Both the position numbers and the translations under genes were made by a program. A stretch of DNA of 64,000 nucleotides, from positions 186,001 to 250,000 of the forward strand of contig JBOFYY010000111.1 in NCBI GenBank assembly GCA_051654905.1. Reading direction: 5' to 3'. Shown here piece after piece: positions 1 through 9,978 of this stretch (its first letter is position 1; each line of letters opens with the position of its first letter). The notes under the pieces were generated by a model. It was not told the DNA's origin. It searched no databases and saw only the letters and a list, made by a program, of their open reading frames with translations. The DNA is from JBOFIQ01 sp051654905 (lineage in GTDB: Bacteria; Actinomycetota; Actinomycetes; Propionibacteriales; Propionibacteriaceae).

Positions 1-2
1 TG

Positions 3-626
3 TCTAGCAGTACCGATATTACTGATCTAAGATCACGTGTTGTTAAAACGCATGAAGCAATTTATCGCGCCGCAGCCAAAGGAGATGCCGAACATACTCG
101 CCTAGCCCTCAATGCGATGGATTCGCACCGCGTATTATGCGCTCATAACCACGGACCATTCGGAATTACTTCTTGGCAACACACTATTGAAGGCTGGTTA
201 GCTGAAGCATCACCAGATTTCTACTCTGAATCTCAGGATTTCTATGTAGGCAGACCACTACTTATTTCTCAAAACTGCCGCGATATTTCATTAAATAACG
301 GTGATACTGGTGTGGTCGTTGCTACTGAACAAGGGCCACGAGCTGCTTTTATCTGTCATGGCGAAATTGCATATTTCTCTTCTGCACAGTTGCCCAATGT
401 TTCAACATTGCACGCTATGACAGTTCATAAGTCGCAAGGATCACAATATGAGCATGTTACGTTGATTCTTCCCCCCGTAGGATCGCCATTACTACGTCGA
501 GAGTTGCTTTACACTGCCGTAACCCGTGCCAAGAAAAAAGTAACCATCATTGGCTCAGAAGACGCTATTACTCAAGCAATAACTAGTGAGCTACAGCGGG
601 CTTCTGGGCTTGGCAATCGACTCTAG
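3..626 (+). CDS. recD: RecD-like exodeoxyribonuclease V alpha helicase, 3' part
   Basis: This is the C-terminal part of a superfamily 1B DNA helicase of the RecD type. The frame is open from the window edge, so the true start lies upstream. The visible part has the RecD-type LCAHNHGPFG segment near residue 45, then the C-terminal UvrD-like module with VHKSQGSQ (motif V) and YTAVTRAKKKV (motif VI, nucleotide-binding arginine). In RecBCD, RecD is the 5'-3' motor; actinobacteria often have a stand-alone RecD. It converges with nudC and the two stop regions overlap by 4 bp. Walker A and B are outside the window, so activity cannot be judged here. Confidence 0.85.
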   Translation, partial: SSSTDITDLRSRVVKTHEAIYRAAAKGDAEHTRLALNAMDSHRVLCAHNHGPFGITSWQHTIEGWLAEASPDFYSESQDFYVGRPLLISQNCRDISLNNGDTGVVVATEQGPRAAFICHGEIAYFSSAQLPNVSTLHAMTVHKSQGSQYEHVTLILPPVGSPLLRRELLYTAVTRAKKKVTIIGSEDAITQAITSELQRASGLGNRL

Positions 627-1513
627 TCCCAATCTGGAGAAGGTAGCTGTTCTTGCCGCCATTGGTTGATCACCCATGCAGCAATAGAAGCACTTGCTGC
701 GGGAATCGTAATAGTTCCTGACTCCAACGCTTGAGTTATCTCACTACGCGAAAAGAATCGAGCATCGTTGATTTCGGCACGATCAGGGTTAATATCTGTT
801 GTTGCTGCGCGCGCTACTGCAGCAAACATCAACGATCGAGGAAACGGCCAAGGCTGATCTGCTAAATGATGAACCCCAGATAAAGTTATGCCTACTTCTT
901 CCCACACTTCACGATGTACTGCTTGTGTTACAGATTCTCCAGCTTCCACAAAACCAGCTAACAGCGAGTAGCGGTTTTGATCCCAAGAGGTATGGTTTCC
1001 TAGTAATAATCGATCCTGATCGTCTAGAACTGCCACGATCATAGCTGGGTCATGACGTGGAAAATGCTCGCTATTGCATTGCTCACAGCGCCGAGAAAAT
1101 CCTCCTGGTTGTGGAGATGTTGCCCCAGAGCAGAGGCTACAAAAAGAGGTTTGTGCATGCCATGCAGCTAACGCACATGCGGTCATGGCACATTCGAGGT
1201 CTTCTTGAGATAGTCGATGAGCACACTCACGTAAGCTGACATAGGATTCATCATTTTTACTGTGCTGAGCAAATAATGGCGCCCCTTGGCATAGCCCTAG
1301 GAAGAATAGTGCCGAATTTTCAGTTGTGATAGGAAACCAAGCTAATTGATCGCCTTGCAGAGCGATTCGACTACGTGCATCTACTACAACGTAGCGAGCT
1401 TGCGGATGTTGTTGAAGTTCTCTGAGTGATTCAGCAGTACGTAAATGTGCTGCTCTATCAACTAGTGCTTTTGTCATCCATGAGTTCACATATGTCAGAT
1501 TACGCCTGTTCAA
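623..1513 (-). CDS. nudC: NAD(+) diphosphatase NudC (Nudix hydrolase)
   Basis: A 296-residue NudC-type Nudix hydrolase that cleaves NAD(H) to NMN(H) and AMP and, in characterised bacteria, decaps NAD-capped RNA. A four-cysteine zinc ribbon (CSLC then CEQC) is followed by the Nudix box GFVEAGESV...REVWEEVG, which keeps all the catalytic glutamates. The C-terminal part has the DINPDRAEINDARFF-type region of the family. The start overlaps the end of adnB by 14 bp, so they are probably co-transcribed. An internal ATG at codon 13 is an alternative start. nudC downstream of adnAB matches the mycobacterial gene order as I know it. Confidence 0.93.
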   Translation of the reverse strand: MNRRNLTYVNSWMTKALVDRAAHLRTAESLRELQQHPQARYVVVDARSRIALQGDQLAWFPITTENSALFFLGLCQGAPLFAQHSKNDESYVSLRECAHRLSQEDLECAMTACALAAWHAQTSFCSLCSGATSPQPGGFSRRCEQCNSEHFPRHDPAMIVAVLDDQDRLLLGNHTSWDQNRYSLLAGFVEAGESVTQAVHREVWEEVGITLSGVHHLADQPWPFPRSLMFAAVARAATTDINPDRAEINDARFFSRSEITQALESGTITIPAASASIAAWVINQWRQEQLPSPDWD

Positions 1514-4500
1514 GGTTTTTATCTTGCCTACTATTTTCTCCCAAATCCAGTATCAATTTCGTCAAACCTGCTCGATCTGGAAGTTCGTTAGCTTCAACAA
1601 GTCGATCCGAACGAACGTAGTAAAATGCTGCGCGTACTCGCGATATTTCTATATTTTCAAGTTCGGCCCAAGCCAACCGGTATAGCGCTAATTGCAAAGA
1701 ATCAGCTCTCTGGTTCTTAGAGGTTTTCCAATCAACTACTAGCCAATCATCTCCGTCACGATATACCGCATCGATACGTCCTCGGACCGTATGCGCAATA
1801 CCTTCTTGGCTTAATGTCAAGGTAAAAGCTTGCTCAACTCTTGCTGGTGCACGATTACCAAATAGGCCATTTTCAAAACGTTCACACAGCTTATTGAAAT
1901 CTTCAACATCGATATTCGGATATAGCTCGTCCTCATCTTCTAGTAATGATGCAGGAGTTTGATCGAAACGTCTTTCTACCCAGTTATGAAAGTGAGTACC
2001 GAATGCAGCTTCCCGCTGGGGAGCTCTAGGAATAGGCCTGATGATATCTAGCGCAAATCTCTGAGCATCATTCTTGGCAGCTATTAGCTGAGTTGCGCTT
2101 AAAGATACTGGCAAGGTCACTGATCTAATGCCCCGACGTTGCCGCTGGGTCTCTGCAATTAGATCAGCTATTTCTTGATCCCAAGCTGCTACTCGAGTAG
2201 CAGCTGCCAGATCTAGTCCCGCAATAGCAGTTATATCTTCACCTGTTGCCAATAGTTTCTGATAGCGACGAACCATATCTGCTGCTTCGACTCGACGCAC
2301 CACCGCATCTTCGTCGAGCGGGGCAGGCCACGGTTGCGGAATAGGATCTACCATCTCAGGGTTTTTCTCACCGTCTGCTAGCGGCGGAATATCGCATAAA
2401 ACCCTATGAGCTTTTTCTTGTATTTTAATGAAATAAGCTGATATTTCCACTGGCTTTTTATTCTGTCCTCGCCAGCGATGTCCGGTAGCAACTAGTTTCG
2501 TTTTAGCTCGGGTCACCGCAACATATGCCAACCGGTCTTCAGCACGTTTTGCTTGATCTGACAGATCCTCTTTATAGGCTTTAAATCCAGCATCGCTCAC
2601 CTCTGTTAACTGAGCAATATCAGCTGCATCACCCCGTAGCGGTGCTGGTACGACAGCAGGGTTCGTTACCCAATTATCGGTAACGGTAAGATTCGGGAAC
2701 GTCCCAGATACGAGTGCCGGTAAAAATACTACCTCCCATTCCAACCCTTTAGCTCGATGGATTGTGAGGAGTTTAACGGAGTCGCTTTCGCTGATTGCTG
2801 CTTGTTCTAGTCCAGTTCCATACGCTATTTCTGCATCAAAATAAGTGAGCAATCCTGCCAAGGTGGCTTCTGGATCTGAATCTGCATAATTAGCTACTTC
2901 GTCTAAGAAAGCATAAAGCTGACGTCTTGGTTGCTGGTTAGCTCTGGCAGGATCAGCCGCCAACTCAACATCGAGTCCCAAGGTTGCCACTACTCGCCGA
3001 ACCAAATCAGTAACCGGAAGGTGTCGATACTCTCGCAACATAGCTATCTCTTGAGCAAATTTCGCGATACGCTGTCGCCCTTCAACGCTAAGTGAGATAT
3101 TGCCTGGATCGGCAACAGCATCGATCAAACATGCCATCTCTGCCTCATCGCTTCCAGATAGTGCTTCCTGCACTGCCTGATCAAAATCTACTGATTCACC
3201 AAAATTACTTTTTCGTTCCCGCGAAAGAGCGACGGCTCTTCGACCTAATACGGCTAAGTCATCGGCACCAATACTCCACCTAGCTCCAGTCAACAGCCGA
3301 ATAAGATCTGCATTAGCACTTGCGTCATCAATGATGCGTAACGTAGCTACCACATCTACTATTTCTGGTAATAACAGCAGTCCACCCAGACCAACTATTT
3401 CACAAGGAATATCTCTTGCTGCTAACGCGCTGTAGAGGGCACTAATCTCTTTATTCCCACGAGATAGCACCGCGATATCTTTCCATAGAAAATCACGATG
3501 AGCTGCGGTAATCTCGTCAGCTACCAGCGCTATTTCTTGGGACCAAGTAGAACATACTCCCACGTGAATAGTTCCAACCCCTGCCCCCTTTGGAGCAGTT
3601 AGTTCGGCTGGTGCTTGTTTACTAGCGATAACTGGATCTTCCCGTAACTCTTTTACGAGCTTATTGGCTACTTCTAAAATATCGCTACCAGAGCGTCGAT
3701 TTACCGATAGTGAAAACCGTTTTGCTGGACTGTTATCAGCACAAGGAAAGTCTGTGTCGAAGGTCAGAATATTTGATGCAGCTGCTCCACGCCACCCGTA
3801 GATCCCTTGAAAAGGATCACCTACAGCGGTAACAGCATGCCCTAGCCCTTGTGCTGTATCGCTACCAGAGAAAAGGTTTCGTAAGAAAAGCATCTGGGCA
3901 TTTGAAGTATCTTGGTATTCATCCAAAAGCACTACTTTGAACTGACTCCGATAGGCAGCACTGACTGCTGGAACATCTCTGGCTAAACGAGCAGCTAACG
4001 CCATTTGATCAGAAAACTCAACATATCCTCGCTCTTTTTTATAGCGCTGATAGTCGGCAACGAGAGTGAGAAGTTCTTTTCTTTCTTCAACCGTCGCATA
4101 AGCATCTGTAATAGATTTATAGGTCTTCCCACGGTAGAGCGGGGCATTGGCTAAAGCTGCATTAACTTCACGACAATGGCTTTCTAGCTGCGATGGTTCT
4201 AACAAGTGTGAGCTAAGTTCTGAATCAAGATTCAATACTCGTTCCACAATTGATGCAGCCCGTAATCGAGATAGCGCTGGAAAAGGTCCCGATGCTTGCG
4301 AAACAACATTCGAGGCAAGACGAAATCGTGATGCCCCAGTAACCATAGTTGATCCTTGATCAATACCGATCCGCAATCCATGTTCTGCTACTAAGTTTCC
4401 AGCAAAAGAATCGTATGTTGCCACAAAAGGCTCACCAGCATCGTCAACATCCTTATTGATCACACCACATTGCTGTAGGGCTTTTCGGATACGACAAGCT

Positions 4501-4799
4501 AATTCTGCGGCTGCCTTACGGGTGAAGGTCAGCCCAAGTACTTCATCGGGACGAATTTGCCCAGTACCGACTAGCCACACTACTCGTGCCGCCATCACTG
4601 CGGTTTTTCCCGAACCAGCACCTGCCACTATTACTCCTGGCTCTAGTGGAGCTGTAATTGCAACGCATTGTTCTGGCGAAAAAGGAATATCTAGAGCAAC
4701 TTTCAGTTCTTCAACACTTCTAAAAATGGCTGAACTCTGATTACTTTCATTGATCTGGTTCACTGAAGTATCTGCTTTCCTTCTAGCCTTACCGGACAA
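1500..4799 (-). CDS. adnB: AdnB-like ATP-dependent helicase-nuclease subunit
   Basis: A UvrD/RecB-like protein of 1099 residues, about the length of mycobacterial AdnB, which processes DNA double-strand ends for recombination. Helicase motifs are in order: Walker A AGAGSGKTA near residue 60, DEYQDTSNAQ (motif II), GDPFQGIYGWRGA (motif III), LTIHRAKGLEWEVVF (motif V) and AYVAVTRAK (motif VI). The C-terminal RecB-family nuclease domain has THFHNWVERRF, GRIDAVYRDGD and VVDWKTSK, giving the His/Asp/Asp/Lys catalytic set. It starts 40 bp inside the end of adnA, indicating translational coupling. It lacks the nuclease-domain cysteines seen in the partner. Confidence 0.93.
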   Translation of the reverse strand: MSGKARRKADTSVNQINESNQSSAIFRSVEELKVALDIPFSPEQCVAITAPLEPGVIVAGAGSGKTAVMAARVVWLVGTGQIRPDEVLGLTFTRKAAAELACRIRKALQQCGVINKDVDDAGEPFVATYDSFAGNLVAEHGLRIGIDQGSTMVTGASRFRLASNVVSQASGPFPALSRLRAASIVERVLNLDSELSSHLLEPSQLESHCREVNAALANAPLYRGKTYKSITDAYATVEERKELLTLVADYQRYKKERGYVEFSDQMALAARLARDVPAVSAAYRSQFKVVLLDEYQDTSNAQMLFLRNLFSGSDTAQGLGHAVTAVGDPFQGIYGWRGAAASNILTFDTDFPCADNSPAKRFSLSVNRRSGSDILEVANKLVKELREDPVIASKQAPAELTAPKGAGVGTIHVGVCSTWSQEIALVADEITAAHRDFLWKDIAVLSRGNKEISALYSALAARDIPCEIVGLGGLLLLPEIVDVVATLRIIDDASANADLIRLLTGARWSIGADDLAVLGRRAVALSRERKSNFGESVDFDQAVQEALSGSDEAEMACLIDAVADPGNISLSVEGRQRIAKFAQEIAMLREYRHLPVTDLVRRVVATLGLDVELAADPARANQQPRRQLYAFLDEVANYADSDPEATLAGLLTYFDAEIAYGTGLEQAAISESDSVKLLTIHRAKGLEWEVVFLPALVSGTFPNLTVTDNWVTNPAVVPAPLRGDAADIAQLTEVSDAGFKAYKEDLSDQAKRAEDRLAYVAVTRAKTKLVATGHRWRGQNKKPVEISAYFIKIQEKAHRVLCDIPPLADGEKNPEMVDPIPQPWPAPLDEDAVVRRVEAADMVRRYQKLLATGEDITAIAGLDLAAATRVAAWDQEIADLIAETQRQRRGIRSVTLPVSLSATQLIAAKNDAQRFALDIIRPIPRAPQREAAFGTHFHNWVERRFDQTPASLLEDEDELYPNIDVEDFNKLCERFENGLFGNRAPARVEQAFTLTLSQEGIAHTVRGRIDAVYRDGDDWLVVDWKTSKNQRADSLQLALYRLAWAELENIEISRVRAAFYYVRSDRLVEANELPDRAGLTKLILDLGENSRQDKNLEQA

Positions 4800-7700
4800 C
4801 TACGAGTGAAACGACACCGGTTACACGCGCTACCTTCGGTCGCTGGGAAAGTTCCTTCTCTTACGATGCGTGCAGCTCTGCGTAGTAGCTCATGGATCCA
4901 AGTACTCTCGTGATCTTCAATTCCTTCTCGATGAGGTAAGGCAGTTAGCGATTCTTGAGATCGTACGGTAGGCATTTGAGTATCTTTATCTGCTACTCGT
5001 AGATAAACCAGTTCGGCGCTACCTAGGGCAATATCGTTACCCAAATCTGCGAGTCCACCATTAAGAGCTACCAGTTGATAAACACCTAATTGTTCTGACG
5101 ATTCAGCTTCTTTTTTGGTAGCTGCTAACCGACCAGTCTTTAAATCTACAATATGGATACGAGAATCTTTATCGCGCTCTATTCGATCAATAGCTCCCAC
5201 TAGCCGCACTTGATCATCGCCTAGATCAATCACAGTATCAAAAGGAACTTCTACTCCAACTAGTTCTCGATCACGGCTTGATTGCCAGTTATCAAAACGT
5301 GCTAAGGCTGCTTCTGCCTCGCCTCTTTCAGCAGTGGCATACCAAGGAGTTTCAAATGCTAACTGATCCCATGCTTGGTCAAGGCGTTCCACCATCTCAG
5401 TAACAGACCACTCGTTTATAGCAGCATGTTGTGCAATCAAATGTACTAACGACCCTATGCCTTGAGCGATGCCACGAGCAGTTTCTGCTCGTACTTGCCG
5501 TTCTAAAAACCATTGTCTGGGACACATCAATAAAGCAGCTAGTGAAGATCCGCTCAGTCGAATAGGTTCATTATCTTTCGCAATAGCATTTTGATCCGAT
5601 GTTGTTAGCTCGTTTAGCCCCCACCAGTGCTCTGGATTGGCAAGCGGGACTAAGGCATATCCATCATCGTCGGTAGCTGCAGTTAACAGCGCTAACCGTG
5701 ATGCTGCTGCTTCTCTAACTAATGGAGATTCTTCAGGATCTACTGATATTCGCCGTAGCGAAGCAGTTAATGCCGACAATGTTAGAGGGCGACGCGGGTA
5801 GCCTTTGATATGAGTTATCGGCAGATCTAGATCTGCTAAAAACCGTGATGGAATCTCGCTTTGTCCAGCTTCTCCTACTACCGTAGTTAAGACGAGTTGA
5901 CGACGTGCGCGCGTACTTGCAACGTAGAATAATCGTCGCTCTTGGGCTAAGACGCTACTGAGCGGTTCTGGCGGAGCAATATGATCGAGTTCTAGTCGTT
6001 CTGCTTCTAATAACCCGTTATGACGACGCAGGTTAGGCCATAAGCCTTCTTGTAATCCGGCAACAACTACCAGATCCCATTCCATCCCCTTGGCTCGGTG
6101 CGCTGTCATCACGGCAACTGCTTCTCGCCGGACGGATTCCTCTCGGTCGGTATCACCTGGGATCTCTTGATTTTCTACTTCAGCTAAGAAACTCAGCAAT
6201 CCTAGATTTCCCATTGTTTCTTTACGCGCGGCTAAATCAAAAAGCGCACATATAGCGTCGAGATCATGATGAGCTTGCTGCCCGCTTTCACCGCCCTTCA
6301 AGGCTTGAACTCGCATTTCTTGCGCCCACGCAGTGGCTTGCCACAGTAGCCAAAGAGCTTGATGAGGCCCTGCACCAGAAGCGATCTCATCACGAACCTG
6401 CATCAGAATCTGGGATATTTTATGCAATTTCTGGATATAAGGCTCGGTACTATCTTTTACTAAGTCTGGCTGCATAAGCACTCTGGCAATAAGGTCAGCG
6501 CTAGTTAATTGTTTGTTAGCTAGTTCAGCACCAAGGTTTTTGCGTAACCAACGCCCTGTCTTGCGTAACAGAACCGCATCAAATCCGCCCCAGGCCGATG
6601 TCAATATTTTTTCTGCTTCACCAGCAGCTATCTCTTGTTCTTGCGCAAGGATTCTAAGGGTGGTCAGCAAGGGTTTTACTGCTGCTTCTTGAACCAGCGG
6701 GATTTCGTCGCCAGCAACACTAACTGGCACACCACCGGCGATAAGAGCCCTCGACAGAGCAGGAATAGCACTTCTTCCTTCACGCACCAGAACTGCCATT
6801 TGCGACCAAGGAATGCCATCTCGTAAATGAGCTTGTTGTAAGTAGTGAGCAAGGTATTGACCATGCGCTGATTCAGAATCGTAGGAGAAAATCTCTACTT
6901 TCCCCGGTTTTTTTGTAGCTGGGATATGACGAGAATTATGTACCTGACTAGCTTTCAGCCCAGGCAATATGGGAAGCCGATCAGCAATCTTAGCTACTAC
7001 AGCAGAGATTTCAGAACCATAGCGCCAGCAAGTATCTAACGTAACTATTTCGCAAGGACACTCACCACTAAAAGTCTCAGAAAATTGCGCTACAACTGCC
7101 GAATCGGCACCTCTGAAGCGATAAATAGCTTGATCCGGATCAGCAAAAGCAACCACATTGCCATCTTTGCCTGTAAGTAGCGAAAGTACCGCCGCCTGAG
7201 CTGGATCGGTATCTTGATATTCGTCAACAACAATGTAGGGATACCGCTTGCGAATAGCTGGACCAATTTCTGGGTCTGCCAACAACAATCTGGTTCTATG
7301 AACTAGCTCTGGATAATCAAGTGCTTGTTCAAAATCAAGCACATCAAGGTATTCGTCAAAAAATCTTCCGGCTGCTGACCATTCTGCTTTACCAACCTGA
7401 TCCCCGAGCTTTTGAATATCGCTAGGATCCATATTCAGCTGTCTAGCTCGAGCAAGAACGTGACGTAATTGCGAAGCAAATCCCCTAGTTTCTACTGCCG
7501 CCTCTAATTCAGTTGGCCACAGGTGTGCCCCCGCCCCGTTAAGGATCTCTCGTAGTCGAAACTCTTGTTCTGGAGCGGTTAGCAACCGAACTGTGGTGGC
7601 TCCTGGTTCTTGTTCTGGAGAATACCCCCATGTATTTACGATGATGTGACATAGCGCATGAAAAGTCATCGCTGCCGGCACAGTAGAGGCATGCCCCAAC

Positions 7701-7978
7701 CTTGCTACGATTCGGTGGCGAAGCTCTGTGGCAGCTTTACGAGAGAAAGTTAAGATAAGAATTTCTTCTGACTTAGCACAATCGTTGATTCGGGAAAGTA
7801 CATGCTCCACGAGCGTCGTAGTTTTCCCAGTACCAGGACCTGCTACGACAAGGAGCGGACCACGACGATGACCAACGACGCGACGTTGCGTATCATCTAA
7901 CTGTAACGTTAGTTCCGTCGATGATGACGGTGATACGAGTCGTAACTTTGGCATCTCCATGACAAGCAATCCAATCAT
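4760..7978 (-). CDS. adnA: AdnA-like ATP-dependent helicase-nuclease subunit
   Basis: A 1072-residue UvrD-like helicase with a C-terminal RecB-family nuclease, partner of AdnB in double-strand-break end resection. Visible are Walker A AGPGTGKTTT near residue 47, DEYQDTDPAQ, DPDQAIYRFRGAD, TAHRAKGMEWDLV and FYVASTRARR. The nuclease part has GSLVHLIAQHA, GAIDRIERDKD and IVDLKTGR. Cysteines in LMCPRQWF and CNRCRFTRSCP form a pattern compatible with the Fe-S cluster of AddB-like nucleases. The first gene of the adnA-adnB-nudC operon, it is divergent from the cold-shock gene. The start could instead be ATG 6 or 8 codons downstream. Confidence 0.92.
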   Translation of the reverse strand: MIGLLVMEMPKLRLVSPSSSTELTLQLDDTQRRVVGHRRGPLLVVAGPGTGKTTTLVEHVLSRINDCAKSEEILILTFSRKAATELRHRIVARLGHASTVPAAMTFHALCHIIVNTWGYSPEQEPGATTVRLLTAPEQEFRLREILNGAGAHLWPTELEAAVETRGFASQLRHVLARARQLNMDPSDIQKLGDQVGKAEWSAAGRFFDEYLDVLDFEQALDYPELVHRTRLLLADPEIGPAIRKRYPYIVVDEYQDTDPAQAAVLSLLTGKDGNVVAFADPDQAIYRFRGADSAVVAQFSETFSGECPCEIVTLDTCWRYGSEISAVVAKIADRLPILPGLKASQVHNSRHIPATKKPGKVEIFSYDSESAHGQYLAHYLQQAHLRDGIPWSQMAVLVREGRSAIPALSRALIAGGVPVSVAGDEIPLVQEAAVKPLLTTLRILAQEQEIAAGEAEKILTSAWGGFDAVLLRKTGRWLRKNLGAELANKQLTSADLIARVLMQPDLVKDSTEPYIQKLHKISQILMQVRDEIASGAGPHQALWLLWQATAWAQEMRVQALKGGESGQQAHHDLDAICALFDLAARKETMGNLGLLSFLAEVENQEIPGDTDREESVRREAVAVMTAHRAKGMEWDLVVVAGLQEGLWPNLRRHNGLLEAERLELDHIAPPEPLSSVLAQERRLFYVASTRARRQLVLTTVVGEAGQSEIPSRFLADLDLPITHIKGYPRRPLTLSALTASLRRISVDPEESPLVREAAASRLALLTAATDDDGYALVPLANPEHWWGLNELTTSDQNAIAKDNEPIRLSGSSLAALLMCPRQWFLERQVRAETARGIAQGIGSLVHLIAQHAAINEWSVTEMVERLDQAWDQLAFETPWYATAERGEAEAALARFDNWQSSRDRELVGVEVPFDTVIDLGDDQVRLVGAIDRIERDKDSRIHIVDLKTGRLAATKKEAESSEQLGVYQLVALNGGLADLGNDIALGSAELVYLRVADKDTQMPTVRSQESLTALPHREGIEDHESTWIHELLRRAARIVREGTFPATEGSACNRCRFTRSCPVRLEGKQILQ

Positions 7979-8144
7979 TGACCACCCACATTTTTCGATA
8001 AATACCCCTCAAAAGCAAAAAATATGCCCAAAAAAGATATTTTCTTTGTTTCTATGTAGCGCTGAGACCAAATATGTGTCACGCTTATCTTGCTGTTGCA
8101 AGAAATTCTGTGCTGTGCTCCTAATGGCACTGAATGCATGCAGA

Positions 8145-8189
8145 GGTCGAGGAGACCGCAGTACCGGAACCCGTGAGGTACGGGTCCGG
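8145..8189 (+). promoter_or_regulatory. Two-hairpin 5' leader of the cold-shock gene
   Basis: Two hairpins lie just upstream of the cold-shock ribosome-binding site. The first (8145-8157) is GGTC/GACC with loop GAGGA. The second (8164-8189) has arms CCGG-A-ACCCGT and ACGGGTCCGG, 10 pairs with one bulged A, and loop GAGGT. Both loops display GAGG, an SD-like sequence. Cold-shock mRNAs commonly carry structured leaders; the specific role here is inference. Confidence 0.45.
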
Positions 8190-8211
8190 AAGAATGAAGA
8201 GGTACAACACC

Positions 8212-8415
8212 ATGGCACAGGGAACCGTTAAGTGGTTCAACGCTGACAAGGGCTTCGGCTTCATCGCCGTTGACGGTCAGGACCAGGACGTTTTCGTCCA
8301 TTACACCGCCATCGAGACCAACGGCTACCGCGCCCTTGAGGACGGCCAGCGCGTCGAGTTCGACATCGCTCAGGGCCCAAAGGGCTTGCAGGCTGAGGGC
8401 GTCCGTCCCCTCTGA
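8212..8415 (+). CDS. cspA: Cold-shock protein (CspA family)
   Basis: A 67-residue single cold-shock domain protein, an RNA chaperone that melts mRNA structure. It has both RNA-binding motifs, KGFGFI (RNP1) and VFVHY (RNP2), and starts MAQGTVKWFN as expected. I chose the ATG at 8212 because GAAGAGG sits at 8196-8202, 9 nt upstream; an in-frame ATG at 8134 would add a tail with no similarity to the family. Codon use is strongly C/G-ending (GGC, ACC, GTT) compared with neighbours, typical of a highly expressed gene. A strong terminator follows, so it is monocistronic. Confidence 0.96.
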   Translation: MAQGTVKWFNADKGFGFIAVDGQDQDVFVHYTAIETNGYRALEDGQRVEFDIAQGPKGLQAEGVRPL

Positions 8416-8438
8416 TCTGCCATAGATCATTGACTGAC

Positions 8439-8486
8439 ACGTCACCCCCGACTTTCACGAGTCGGGGGTGACGTTTTTCTTATTCT
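8439..8486 (+). terminator. Rho-independent terminator of the cold-shock gene
   Basis: A perfect 15-bp stem (8439-8453 with 8460-8474), six-base loop and a following T-rich run starting TTTTTCTT. It isolates the cold-shock gene from the telA operon. Confidence 0.93.
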
Positions 8487-8641
8487 TTTCTTTCCCCCAG
8501 ATAGCTCTAACTGACTGATGCAGTAATTTACTGATACATCTGACAAATATCGGGGATGTTCCGGAGGAAAAAACCCTCGGAATGATTACTTTCTCCAGTA
8601 GATTAGATAATAGAACGCGTGTATCGATGAAAGGGATCGTA

Positions 8642-9976
8642 ATGTCTACCCCACTCCAGTCCCCTGGTGGCATACCACAACGCCCCATTGACACAGTTGA
8701 TTTCGGTGCTACTGCAGCAGCGCCAGCACCTGCAGCTGCTGCACCACTAACAGCCCCAACTCTGACGCTAGAAGCAGCAGCACCTACCCCTGCAGTAGTA
8801 GCAACCCAAGCACCACGGATGGCTCCGCAGATAGAAGCTGCTCAAGTACCTGCTTTAGACCAAAAAGTTGATGCTTTTCTTTCTGCTATTCATACTGCCC
8901 AAGCAGGCTCACCGGAGTTCAGTATTCAGGCAGATGCCGTACGTCAGATGGGCGATGCTGATATCCGTAAAGCAGCTGAAACGTCGAATCGTCTCTTACA
9001 AAAACCAGTAGCGGCTATGCGCGAGGGTGGGCTAGCTCAAAGTTCTCATGTGGGAAAAACATTACTTGACCTACGCAGGACCGTAGAAGATCTTGATCCT
9101 TCGCAAGCTAAAGGTGTCAAGAAGATCTTGGGCATGATTCCTTTTGGTAGGGATGTTCAGGATTACTTCCGCAAATACGAGTCGTCCCAAGACCACTTAA
9201 ATGGTATTTTGCACGCGCTACGTCAAGGGCAAGACGAACTACAGCGAGACAATGCCTCTTTAACCTTAGAGAAACAAAATCTTTGGGAAACTATGGGCAG
9301 ATTGAACCAGTATCTCTATATCGCTGAACGTCTTGATACTCGGCTTGCCGCAAATATCGCAGAACTAGAATTATCTGATCCAGATAAAGCTCGTACCCTA
9401 AACCAAGATGTTCTGTTCTATGTACGTCAGAAACACCAAGATCTGTTGACTCAGCTAGCGGTTTCTATTCAAAGCTATCTTGCGATTGATGTCATTATTC
9501 GCAATAACATTGAACTTATAAAAGGGGTAGACCGAGCCTCGACCACAACAGTTTCTGCTTTGCGAACTGCGGTAATCGTCGCCCAAGCATTAGGTAATCA
9601 ACAGCTAGTCCTTAATCAGATCCAAGCGTTAAATAGCACTACGAGTTCCATGATTCAACGCACCTCTGAGATGTTGCGTGACAACTCTTCCAACATTCAA
9701 GCACAAGCTGCTAACTCCACTATCGGACTAGATCAGCTACAAGCTGCGTTTGCCAATATCTATCAGACGATGGACTCCATCGATGCCTTTAAGACGGCTG
9801 CTCTCAATAATATGAGCCAAACTATTGGTGTGCTAGAGACAGAAGTTTCTAAGTCTCGCAGCTATCTGGAACGAGTTAAATATCGCGAGTCGCAGCAGAC
9901 TCCTGTCGATTTGGCACTCAATGATGGTTCTGGTCCAGTAACTGGTCCGATCGGAAAGCCACAGGCACAGGCCTAA
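8642..9976 (+). CDS. telA: Toxic anion resistance protein, TelA family
   Basis: A 444-residue TelA/KlaA-family protein. The first 90 residues are low-complexity Ala/Pro-rich; the rest is the long helical TelA domain with LTLEKQNLWETM, LYIAERLD, AIDVIIRNNIELIKGVDRA and TTTVSALRTAVIVAQAL. The family was named for tellurite resistance, but its members probably act in envelope or stress signalling and the molecular activity is not settled. Start at 8642 is supported by GAAAGGG at 8629-8635; the ATG at 8582 would add an unrelated 20 residues. It is first in a nine- or ten-gene operon with a PknG-type kinase, PP2C, VWA and FHA proteins. Confidence 0.9.
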   Translation: MSTPLQSPGGIPQRPIDTVDFGATAAAPAPAAAAPLTAPTLTLEAAAPTPAVVATQAPRMAPQIEAAQVPALDQKVDAFLSAIHTAQAGSPEFSIQADAVRQMGDADIRKAAETSNRLLQKPVAAMREGGLAQSSHVGKTLLDLRRTVEDLDPSQAKGVKKILGMIPFGRDVQDYFRKYESSQDHLNGILHALRQGQDELQRDNASLTLEKQNLWETMGRLNQYLYIAERLDTRLAANIAELELSDPDKARTLNQDVLFYVRQKHQDLLTQLAVSIQSYLAIDVIIRNNIELIKGVDRASTTTVSALRTAVIVAQALGNQQLVLNQIQALNSTTSSMIQRTSEMLRDNSSNIQAQAANSTIGLDQLQAAFANIYQTMDSIDAFKTAALNNMSQTIGVLETEVSKSRSYLERVKYRESQQTPVDLALNDGSGPVTGPIGKPQAQA

Positions 9977-9978
9977 TA

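Noticed and set aside
8060..8140. Sigma-70 promoter for the cold-shock gene (TTGCAA ... TAATGG)
   Set aside because: The spacing is about 20 nt and the -10 is weak, so I do not report it as a feature.
7975..8445. 156-residue minus-strand frame across the cold-shock gene
   Set aside because: It is the antisense of the cold-shock gene and its leader; the plus-strand protein is unmistakable and the minus frame has no similarity or RBS.
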